NCBI GenBank assembly: GCA_004123355.1 | Contig: SCHM01000003.1 | Span: forward strand, 2,356,001 to 2,420,000 | DNA length: 64,000 nt | DNA from: Amphirosellinia nigrospora | Taxonomy: Eukaryota; Ascomycota; Sordariomycetes; Xylariales; Xylariaceae | Direction: 5' to 3' | In this document: piece after piece, positions 1 to 10,000 of the stretch | Layout of the letters: each line of letters opens with the position of its first letter | How positions within the stretch are numbered: position 1 is the first letter of the stretch | Made by a program: the position numbers and the translations under genes | Notes under the pieces: generated by a model | Databases searched by the model: none | What the model saw: only the letters and a program-made list of their open reading frames with translations | Told to the model about the DNA's origin: nothing

Positions 1-1172
1 ACCCCGACCCGGCGCCACCATGCTCGCCCTTATTGTTGACGACCACACTCTGCACGTACTTCTTCACCATACGTCTGACGGCGTCTTCAGCTGCTGCTTG
101 GGGAGTCATGCCTAAGCGCAGGCTTTCGACTGCCTGGTAGCACGGCAGGAACCGCATCATGACGTCTCCGTCCCCCGTGGCGCCGCATCCGCCCACGTCG
201 CCGTCTACATACGACCCGCTGCCCGTAATCGGACCATCTCCCACGCGACCCGGCACCTTGCGGGACGCGCCGTTGGTCGAGGTGCCCGCCGCCATGGCGC
301 CGGAGCTGTGCAGCACGATCATGGAGATGGTGTCGTGCCCCTGGAGTTTGGACGTGTAATCCCCGGAGCTCGAGTTCACCGGAGACGGGCTGTATGGCCC
401 GCACGACGACGCCGCGTCCGGCGTCGTGTTGATGCGGTAATTGGTTGGCACCCGCCCGCCTTCCACGCCGCGCACGATGCTGCCGATTCGGGCGTCGTCA
501 GGTTCTCTGCGACGAAGCCGTTGCTGATTGCAAAGTCCGTCGCGAAATCGGCAGCTAGCACTACAATACGCGGAGTCAGTTACTGCCAGTTAGGGCTCAT
601 TCCTGGGAGTTTAGAAGCTTCTGGACACTCTCTTTCCCTGAAAAGGAGACTTGATGCACTAAAAGTTGCCAAAACAAGAAGAAAATGGTCCCGAGAATTA
701 CGTACTGGTGTGCGTCGTGTGCTCTAGCACGGCCCGCGCGACGCCTATCGCGTTCTTGATGCGACGGAGGGCTGCGACGCTCCCAGATTTCATAGTCGTG
801 CCGTCCATGATCATGGCGTCGAGAGTTGTCTGGTCGTCGCGGTCAATCCCTGCTGCCTCTATCTCGATGCTCTACCACTCTCACCTCGCAATTCTCATCG
901 GGGGAACCACCGTAGCCGACGCTGCCGTCACATTGGTTCGCCTCGCAGGTGCGACATCCTAGCTCGACGGCGTCCAGCGCCGATGTCTGCGCCTCGAGCA
1001 GAGAAAGGTATGCGGCGTCCGTGGCCGCGGTGAATGGGCCGCCCCATGTGTTGATCACCAGCGGTAGGCCCGGCGAGTTGCTGCCTGTATCATTTGTATT
1101 GGCTAAAGCAGCCGGCAGAGCGAATGCGAATGCGGCGAGCGAGCCCAGGCCAAAGCTACGCAGTAACGCCAT
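1..1172 (-). CDS. N(4)-(beta-N-acetylglucosaminyl)-L-asparaginase (aspartylglucosaminidase), 3' end cut by window edge
   Basis: An Ntn hydrolase that cleaves the GlcNAc-Asn bond during lysosomal/vacuolar glycoprotein breakdown. Exons are 1172-885, 829-706 and 560-1. The introns are 884-830 (55 nt) and 705-561 (145 nt, an introner-like element). The start at 1172 opens a signal peptide ([18 protein letters not shown]), followed by the family motifs [47 protein letters not shown] and, in exon 3, the autoprocessing site GHDT with the nucleophilic Thr and the substrate loop [14 protein letters not shown]. Splicing the 55-nt intron joins DENCE to TTLDAM exactly. One base is missing near 441, within a codon run reading [10 protein letters not shown] in the family, so the frame breaks there and then stays open to base 1. 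The homopolymer context suggests a sequencing error rather than a dead gene. The C-terminus lies outside the window. Confidence 0.9.
561..705 (-). mobile_element. Introner-like element, copy 1 (intron 2 of aspartylglucosaminidase)
   Basis: A 145-nt intron with donor GTACGT and acceptor TTGTAG, phase 1 (ACC A|TG). In transcribed orientation it shares its 5' block (ATTCTCGG, then TTTTCTTCTTGTTTTGGCAA), its central AGAAGCTTCTAAA and its 3' AACTGACTCCGCGTATTGTAG with the YIP1 intron at 21329-21474. The two align over nearly their whole length, which unrelated introns in unrelated genes do not do. The exon junction CCA|TG does not match the usual MAG|R proto-splice site. Confidence 0.8.
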
Positions 1173-2484
1173 GGTGAACGTTATGGTTAGGATAAGCGAG
1201 ATGAGGCGCCAATTCCTCGTGAGGGGATCATCTCGTTCGGTGCCTGCGGCGGGGTGGCCCGACTCGGCGGTTGCATTGCGGCCGTTTATTGATCGAGATG
1301 CATTTTCGGGTATGGATTTCCTATCGAGGGAGGTATGAGAATCCAGTCCAGGGGCCAACAGCATGCGCCACACTCGCCGAGTCCGGATAGTGTAGGGCTG
1401 TAGTCAGGGACGCCAAGCGACGATATAAACCCCGCATTCGACCCTGGATGAACCCCTTGTTGTGTGATATCTTCACCCTGGTTGAAGTCAGAATATCTTA
1501 CTCATTTGCTCGCTTCCATAACTCATGTACGAAGGTGTCGCGGTCGTGTGCGTGTTACAACAGCGTAGCATTCGAAGGATGCGTGAGGAAGTTACTGCAG
1601 AGTCAAATGGCGGACTCACCAACCAGCGAAACCTAAGCGACGAGGCATAACGCTTCACAGAATCTTATCAAGCATTTCTCATGAAGTGCATTGTGAGTTG
1701 TTTTGAGGCTATAATTAATAAATTTAGCTCGTCAGAATTCCTAAGGACACACGAAGTTGTCATGAACCTTATATCTACAGTAGAGGTACGAATGAAGTGG
1801 TTTATAAGAAAGAAGACAACCAATCGTGGTTATTCAATGTTCTCGACATCAAGATCCACGGGCGATGTCTGTCTAGATTCCTACACGAGGTACCATGCCG
1901 GATAACCGAGGAGGCACAACATTCGATTTTGACATGTCTATTGATGCGAACTGTGATATGTCCTGCGTCTTACAGGGCCTCGGGTCAGCCATACATTAGG
2001 TATCTGTGCCTGACTCGATGAAATTCTTGGGGTGCATCGCTTTCAATTGCCCGCCGACTCAGCTCTTGGCCGAATCGGGCAACAATCGATTTCCCAACTC
2101 ATCCTAATTGGCACTATTAGCCCTAAAAAGCTACGCTAGGGACGCCGTCTCATTAAACCCATCTATATTGCCACTATTCTACGTCCCGGGTTGCGGCTGA
2201 GAGAGATCATCTTCAGGCTTCTCTCATTCCTACTATACAAAGGTGGCCAGTCGCAATTCCCACCATGGGCAGCCTGCCATGGGCGGCGCCGTGAGCATGG
2301 GTTTGTTACTAGTGTGGTGTTCTATATGCCGTTGGTCGGTACACGGTCTAGAAAGCCCTACATCGTGTCTCGTGTTAACGGTGCTATTTTGGTTCCCAAT
2401 AAATACCCGCTCATGGACCCCCTTGCTCAACATACCGCTGGTTTCTGATCTGTCCTTGCCGTCGAGTGCGTCCTTGCTGTCAAG
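1173..2484. other. Intergenic region between divergent aspartylglucosaminidase and GH55 genes
   Basis: No convincing gene. Short open frames here have no recognisable domains and no splice support. It presumably carries the promoters of both flanking genes. Confidence 0.6.
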
Positions 2485-5228
2485 ATGCGTTTCGCTAGCA
2501 TCATCGGGCTTGCCATCCCTCTTACTTTAGCAGAGAAGTTGGTAATCCCAGCAGTCGAGGAAGCCGTCAGTTTACAATTGGCCCAGTTCAGCGAGTATTA
2601 CGTCGATGCAGCCAACGGAACCTTTGATTCCCGAGATGCTTTAGAGTCTCGGCGTATCAAGATACCCAGGTATCGAGGAGCGTCAGACCGGCAGCTATTG
2701 GTATGAGACTATAGCTCACCAAGCATCTCGGCTTTCAATGATAATCCCACGACGTACAAGGTGTACCGTAATGTTAAGGACTACGGCGCCAAAGGGTACG
2801 ATACACCGCCAAGCTCCAAATTTGAAGATACTAACATCAGGTAGTGATGGGAAAACTGATGATACTGCTGCAATTCAGCGCGCTATCAGTGATGGGAATA
2901 GATGTGCGCCTGGTGCTTGTGCTTCGAGCAGTACAACTAATGCCCTTGTTTATTTCCCTGCCGGTACATACCTTGTGTCTTCGTCAATTATCAGTTACTA
3001 TGCAACACACCTGGTTGGGAACCCTAACGATGTGCCTAGTTTGAAAGCAACTGCGGTCTTCTCCGGTTCGGAGTTATCGACGGCGCCCAGTATCAAGCAG
3101 GGGGCGCGTTGCCATATGGTGCTACCAATATCTTCTGGCGACAGATTAAAAACTTGATCATTGACATAACTTCAATCCCTGCGAAAACGCTGCTACTGGA
3201 ATTCACTGGCCGACGTCTCAGGCCACCAGTTTGCAAAACGTCGTCTTCAAGATGTCTAGTAATGCTGGTACTCAACATCAGGGGCTCTTCATCGAAGATG
3301 GTTCTGGAGGCTTCCTGAGCGACCTCACATTCTACGGCGGTAAATACGGCGCCGTGTTCGGAAACCAGCAATTCACCGTGCGGAATCTCTCGTTCTACAA
3401 TGTTGTCACGGCTATCAATCAGATATGGAATTGGGCTGGACGTTCCAGGGATTCTGGTGTCTAACTGTACAGTCGGTCTCGACATGGCCACGCGAGACGA
3501 AACTAACAAAGAAGTCGTGGGCTCCGCGACTTCTTGGACAGCTCCTTCGTCGACACCATGATCGCCTTCAACATCTCCAGAAGTGCGAACTCGACGCCCC
3601 GCACAGGCGGCAGCTTGGCTATCGAGAACGTCTCGCTAAAGAAGTCGGCACGGCAGTCCAATATGGGCCGACTGGGGCTGCTCTACTCGCGGGGACAACT
3701 GGCTCTAGTACCATAGCTAGCTGGGTGACCGGACAAGTTTACCACCCTAATGGACCCAACAAGGTTGCGGCCGCTCAGACAGCGGTCTCCCGACCTGCCT
3801 CGCTCCTAAACGGCGTCAAGTACTACCAACGGTCAAAGCCTTCATATGGCGAGTTGTCTTCCTCAACCTTTTCGTCCGTGCGAGCCGGTGGCGCCAAAGG
3901 CGACGGAAAGACAGATGACACAGCGGCCCTGCAGAAGGTAATCACTGCCGCGGCCGCCTCGGGCAAAGTCGTGTACTTCGACGCCGGCACTTACATCGTC
4001 ACTTCAACGCTCTTCATTCCCGCGAAGAGTAAGATTGTCGGCGAGGCCTATCCCGTGATCATGTCAAGTGGCGCTTTCTTTAACAACATTAACTCCCCAA
4101 AGCCGGTAGTGCAGGTTGCCAACCCGGGGGATTCCGGAATCGTGGAATGGAGCGATATGATGGTATCTGCGCAGGGGCGCAGCCCGGCGCTATCATGATC
4201 CAGTGGAACCTTGCCTCTCCTTCGGGGTCACCCAGCGGGATGTGGGACGGTAAGTTGATTCTTAGAGTTATTTCTCGCCTGATACAGTTTTTACGAAGCG
4301 GCAAAGGCTCCTATTAGGGACGCAATAGATATCAAAGGCTTTCGTTTTCAGAAATATGACAGATCCCAATCCAGATACCAATTACTGACATTGAATTCTT
4401 AGTACATACCCGCATAGGAGGAACAAAGGGGTCGGGCCTCTCATACGCAGACTGTCCCTCGGCACCCTCGTTGACGGCCGTAAACAACAATTGCAGAGCT
4501 GGCAATATCGCTATGCATGTTACGACATCGGCCAGTAATTTATATATGGAGAATGTTTGGTTGTGGGCTGCAGACCATGATATAGACGATCCCCAACTAC
4601 GACAGATTACGGTCTACGCAGGACGCGGCTTGCTTGTTGAGTCAAAAATTGGCAATATCTGGCTCGTGGGTACCTCCGTGGAACATCACGTCCGTTACCA
4701 ATACCTATTCCGCAACACCCAAAATATACGCGGGACAGATCCAGACGGAAACCCCTATTACCAGCCGAACCCGTCCGCGAGATCTCCCTTCCCACTCAAC
4801 ACCACTAGCGACCCCAATTTCGACGTCTCGTGTCCGAAAGACACCGCTGCGCCTAACTGTGCCGAAGCCTGGGGCCTCGTTGTGAGTGCTAGTAAGAACG
4901 TGCTTGTTTACGGTGCTGGTAAGTTGTTTTCCTCCCAGGGAGCAATCTCCTATAATTTTAGGGGTTCAAACTGACTGGCATACATCACAGGCTCTACTCA
5001 TTTTATAGCAACTACAGCACGTCGTGTTCTGTCGCGGGCGCGGCTACCCTCTGCCAACAGGGAATGGTGATGTACGATGCTGCCGGCACTACCAATTTTC
5101 GTATCTACGGTTTGAATACGGTCGGAGCCTATGGCATGGTATACAAGGATACAACGAGGTTGGCGACTTACGACTATAACATCAACGTTTTCCCGAGTTC
5201 GATCATATTATTCGACAATGCAGCCTAA
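2485..5228 (+). CDS. GH55 exo-beta-1,3-glucanase (pectate-lyase-like fold), many single-base frame breaks
   Basis: A secreted glucan 1,3-beta-glucosidase of family GH55, acting on laminarin and fungal wall glucan. Exons are 2485-2795, 2845-4249, 4403-4918 and 4991-5228; introns are 49, 153 and 72 nt, and the first has a TACTAAC branch point. A signal peptide (MRFASIIGLAIPLTLA) is followed by SYWYETIAHQG and then two right-handed beta-helix halves, each opening with a GDGKTDDTAA motif (about 2845 and 3899). Later motifs include FIEDGSGGFLSDL, NVWLWAADHDIDD and a GLLVES segment, as in the family. About eleven base losses (near 2670 twice, 2730, 3070, 3190, 3434, 3452, 3526, 3645, 4182, 4991) are needed to keep the family frame. 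With them the coding length is exactly 827 codons, normal for GH55. The breaks could be assembly error or real decay; this gene has the highest density in the window. Intron 2 may be a worn introner-like element. Confidence 0.85.
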
Positions 5229-5531
5229 CATGTATTTAGTTTAGAAACCCGTCTGTCATTTTTACAAGTAAATTTAGTGATATTCTGAATCCTTAGCGAA
5301 GTTCACCAGCTATTACTTGGGTACAAGGTCTGTTAAAGGGAAACTCTACAATACCACTCTTGAGCGATCGCACACACGATAGCATAGAATCCAAATAAGA
5401 CTGTATTGATCATGACGAAAACCATCCTAGTAGTAAAATTATCTTGCGCCCAGGATACATATATAGAGCTACATAAGCAGGATTGCCTCTGCTAAGGTTC
5501 CCTCAAGGCTGTACGGCGTGTGCACTACCAG
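5229..5531. other. Short intergenic region, convergent gene ends
   Basis: About 300 bases between the ends of two converging genes. I see nothing in it beyond probable 3' untranslated sequence. Confidence 0.6.
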
Positions 5532-6387
5532 TCAATTCTTACTGTAGCTCCTGACGAAGATCGATACAACTAGCAGAACCCCCCTAAACCCAAGGTGGCG
5601 GTGGGATTCCATTTCGGAGGTCATACATCGACCTCGGCCCAACCCAATTGTGGTATGCTGAACGCGCCCCACGCCCAGGTCCTGGACAGAAAGGAGGAAG
5701 TAGCGGATAAGGGGGAGGGGGGGAGGATGAGGAGGAGGTGGTATTGGTGAGTTGTAGTAGTGATGGTACCAATTGTAATAACGTCCAGATGGTATGTTAT
5801 ACGGGAAACAGTACCACGGAGGATGGTAATACATTTGCGGTCTCGGGCCCTGCTGACCAAACCGCCCTGTGTTCTCTTGCCGAAAGGCTGCCTCCAATCT
5901 TCGTTGGCAGTGCCCCTCCTCGTATGTTACGGGTTGTGCCGTACCATCTGGGCCCTGGGCGTTGTCCTTGTACAATTCGTTATACCTTTGGTCGTAACTG
6001 CGGCGCTTTTCTGGGTCCATCAGTGTGCCAAAAGCCTCGCGTAACTATGAATCTCGTTAGTAGTCTGCTCACTTATCTCCTGTTCCGTCCTCTGGGTAGC
6101 GTTGAAAATGTCGTCTTCTTTGCTCTTCCGGACATCGGAGAAATTCGACCGAACAGCATGCTCAGATTAGATCCCCAAACGTATATAAACGTCAGGTGTA
6201 GATGGCGAAGATTAGTTACATACCTCTTGGAGCTTTGCAATTACTGCCTGCTCGTTTCCTGGATTTATATTTGGCTGATGAATACGAATATGTATGAGAC
6301 GGTGATGATAAGAGGTTCGAATCTCTTCCTCCGAAGCTTTTTCGTGTACCCGAGGATAGCATAATAGTTTGGAGTTTCCGAAGACAT
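5532..6387 (-). CDS. J-domain-like protein with degenerate HPD motif
   Basis: A short protein with an N-terminal DnaJ-like domain. Exon 1 is 6387-6224 and exon 2 is 6044-5532; the 179-nt intron 6223-6045 has a CTAAC branch point. The start MSSETPNYYAILG opens helix I, then comes VHEKASEEEIR, and after splicing LREAFGTLMDPEKRRSYD, a typical J-domain helix IV. The loop that should read HPD reads Q-P-N (HQPNINPGNEQ), so the Hsp70-stimulating tripeptide appears lost. The downstream part is Pro/Tyr-rich with repeated PPPP near 5700. One base is missing near 6350 (a C run); with it restored the frame is 226 codons. The last 60 residues are uncertain because an alternative frame stops at 5584. Whether it works with Hsp70 is unknown; J-like proteins lacking HPD usually act as adaptors. 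Confidence 0.7.
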
Positions 6388-7090
6388 GATGACGTCGGAT
6401 GGTCTCACAACCTCAGATATGTCAGACTTGTAGCAATGAAGTTCTTTATAGTTACTGGATATTTCCCAGCCTGATGTAGATAGAATGGGATTGCAAATTG
6501 GATAGGCAGAAAGACCTATTTACCACGACGTATGGCCCGAAAGCAGTGAGGGGAATGGTGTGAGAAGTATAAAATATTATGGCCGATCGATACGCAGGAT
6601 ATAGACTTAAATAAGAAGAAAAATCGAAAGTTTAAATGGGGTTCCAACTTTTTTCCTGTTTAATAAAAAAAGGTAAGCTTTGACTTTGTTGGGTTATTGT
6701 GTTGAGTAAGTTTCCCTAAGCCGACATAGACAACCTTGTCAGAAACCTTCATTTTATTACTAAGTCCTGTTTTTATTCCTCTTCGGTATATTTTTGCACC
6801 GAAAATGAAGAAGTCCAAGTAAACGTTAACTCTCCTCTGTAGCTATCCTATTAGATTATACATGAGTGAGACACTGGGCTCTTGAAATTGCTCTTTGTTA
6901 CTCTAGATACAGCTTGGAATCTAGCAAAAGAAGCATCGTCGACAATGATCTATGAATTTGTCAGGAACTCACTAGTGCTATGTCATAAGCTAGTATATCG
7001 ATCATTATACAAAACTCGCATTGATTGCGATGCAACAACCTGATATTAGCTTAGACCAGACTGCGATCCCGAGGCGCCTACCAAGCCAAC
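6388..7090. other. AT-rich intergenic region
   Basis: About 700 AT-rich bases upstream of the J-like gene and downstream of the NLR gene. I see no open frame with recognisable protein content. Confidence 0.6.
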
Positions 7091-10000
7091 TTATTCTGAT
7101 AAGTAGAGTCGCTTCAATGTCTCCTTCCACTCTTCTAGCGTAACCCATCTCTTCGGGTCATTTGCAGGCAATGGCAAACAACCCTCGGCAAATCCTTGAA
7201 GCGCTCTGCATCCCAGCTCGGGATCTCGATGAACTTGTGCTCTTTCTTGCAATGGAAGCCCTTCATATCAAGTTGATCGTTCATAAGTAAGGCGTGGCAT
7301 CGACGATCAAGTTGAATATTACCAACGCAGTCGACGCAATTCATCAATGGCTCGTCCATCACGGTCCACTGCCCGTCGCATCCATCGCAGCCGACGAACC
7401 AAGTCGGCTTTGGGGGCGCGTCATCCGGAGCAGCCTCCACGATATCTGTCGAAATCCTTGCAGGGGGCGCTTTAGGTTGAACCTCTTCATCCTTGTGCGT
7501 TGGCTCAGGAGCCGACAACGCTGTGGCCGTCCTGATGAGCTTCCCGTTTTCCTTCACTGCATCACTGTTTGGGGACTGCGTACTTCCCCTACTCCCGCTG
7601 TGTCCGGCGATCGACTTTTCTCGGTCTTTTGTTACGACCGACGTATTGGAATTCGCTCGCGAGAGGCTTGCTTCTAACCTGCTATCGATTGAATCTTGTC
7701 GTGGCACTTCCTTCTTAATTGGAGACGCGATGGGCGTGGACACCCATTCCTCCCACTTGGCTACGTCATATGCCTGAATCGCATTCCACATATTCCACGT
7801 TAACTACAACACTCGCAATTAGTTTTTCCTGTTTATAGCGTGAATTTTGAGCGTTTCAGAAGCTTCGAGACATCATCACGTCCCAAAAAGAAACGTCGTG
7901 CTCATAAAGGGCCAGAGCAGGAAGAAAAGAACTACCATATGGTTCTGTTGGTCTTCGATGGTAACGAAAAGCCTGCCAAGGAGCCAATAGGCGTAGGTGT
8001 CGTTATCTGCGGATGGAATCCGTTAGCACGAGCTCACGCATTTGGGGCTGAGTCGGATAGTATTTAGTTAACGTACCATCATCTGAATCAGAGAGAAGTT
8101 CGAGTCCAGCACGCACAATTCTCTCAACCCAACGTTTCGCAATATTGGACTTCGTCTGGCGTCTGTAGTGGTACCTAATGATACAGCAGATTGTTATGAT
8201 ATTGCCCCAGGCATCCATACCTTCGTTTACGTCCGGCAACAACGCAGTCAATGACGATCCAAGCGACTCTACTTTCTCTTCCGACACATTTGGTTCAAAG
8301 GCCTGGTTGAGATAGATTTGGGCTAGCAAATTTGTCATATCATGAATTCTGTTTCGAGGAAGTGTATCGCTAGGGTGGGCTTGCATAGACTCGAGGGCAG
8401 CGACACGAATACCTATGACTGTCTTTTCATCAACTACACGATCAGTGAGTTCCAACGTTCTTGCGAATGCCTCTCGGAGGAGGAATAGCAATTCGTATGC
8501 CTGTTGGCTGCTGCCTATTTCCATGGCAATTGTGAAGAACGTCTCAATGGCGTCCCATCTATCGGTAACGTCGGCCGCTTCTGCTAGTATATCGGAGTCC
8601 TCGTCAAGGATGGGAATGATGAATTCATTAACGAGCTCATCAAAGTACGCGTCCCATATTTCGCTCGTCTGATTTAAGGTCTCAATGAACGCGATAAACT
8701 CCCCCCATTGCGCGCTGTCCTGATAACGGCCGAGGACTTTAGCATACGCACTAAAGTGAACGTAATCGTACTTTAGACTTTCGCGATGGGTGCGGGCCGC
8801 AGAGGGAAAGTCGCCTAACTCCCATAGCTTATTTCCCAAGTCAAGGGTAATCCTAGCCAAGAGGGCCGTGTTAGCAGAGTCGTGCAGCCAAGTCTCATCT
8901 TTAGCGCAGATGTCATCCACAGCGCTCTTTGCCCGTTTGAGTAGTTCAACGCCCTCCTCTTTGCTGGTAGCCGGTCGGCCAGCGACGAAATGGCATGCAT
9001 GCCAGTTCTGAGGGTTCAGTTCAAGAGCTCTCTTCGCTCGCCGCTGAGAGATTTCCTTCTTTTCCTCTTCGTTGTTACATAATTGGAATGCTTGAAGAGC
9101 ACCGTGAATCTCCCAGAGGGATTCATGGGTTGGCGTAGACTTGGAGTCGGCTAGTTCTTGGAATGCCCAAGCCTCGATCCTCTCCAGTTCGCTTGAAGAA
9201 AATGCAGTGCTCTCCCATTTTTCATACTCGTCCGATTCAACGTTTCGGTAGATAGCGGGGTCATCCGGCATTTCGTTCCCCTCCAACTTCAAAATGATTT
9301 TAGTTTAGTGGGCAATGTTATACTTCGTGGGGAAATCTTACCCTGGCCAGGTATCCTCGTAAGAAACACGTTGCAGCTAAGAAGTGACGCTTCAGAAACT
9401 CTATTTTGATAAATAGATGCGTTGCCATACGTCTAGCTGCATGTGATAAGATGGCCTGGTGTAGATTCGTTCCAGGTGCTTTTATCGCAGCAAGAAAAGA
9501 CTGGCCGGCTTCATCCGTAATGCACTTTGTTACCATGGAGTCGCCAAACCAGCTAGATTATGAGTTAATGCTTGATATTTTGGGGAAGTTGAAAATTTCA
9601 AAACATTCCGACTAAAGGATCGAACGTTATAGTATGCCGACAGGGGGCGGGGTATAGTAAATCAAAATGTACATACCGTTCAATCTCGCGGACACCAGCT
9701 TTCGAATATACCCATTCGTTTCGCGACTCGCGTATATAGATAGCTTCGCCTTGCTCCCAAGTCTTCATACTGACATTAGCATCTATACGAGCAGAAGTCA
9801 GCCATTGATCTTTGAGTTTGAGTGAGGCCGCGATCCTCTCATAGCGAAGCCTGTGCCATGCCACAGAAACTATTATCTAGCATCTAGCTGGCGATCTCTC
9901 CCCTGGACATATTACCAGCCCCTCAATAGTTTATGCTAACAAAGGAGGAGGATGTAGATAAAGCGCAGCGCGAAGGAGTCCGCTTCCCTTATACCCTTCG

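Noticed and set aside
308-727. 139-codon plus-strand frame over the aspartylglucosaminidase gene
   Set aside because: It is antisense to conserved exon sequence and an intron, with Arg/Ala-rich low-information composition: a shadow frame.
6310-6330. AGAGGTTCGAATCTCT looks like a tRNA T-arm on the plus strand
   Set aside because: It is the reverse complement of the J-domain coding exon (EEEIRTSY), and no acceptor, D-arm or anticodon arm flanks it.
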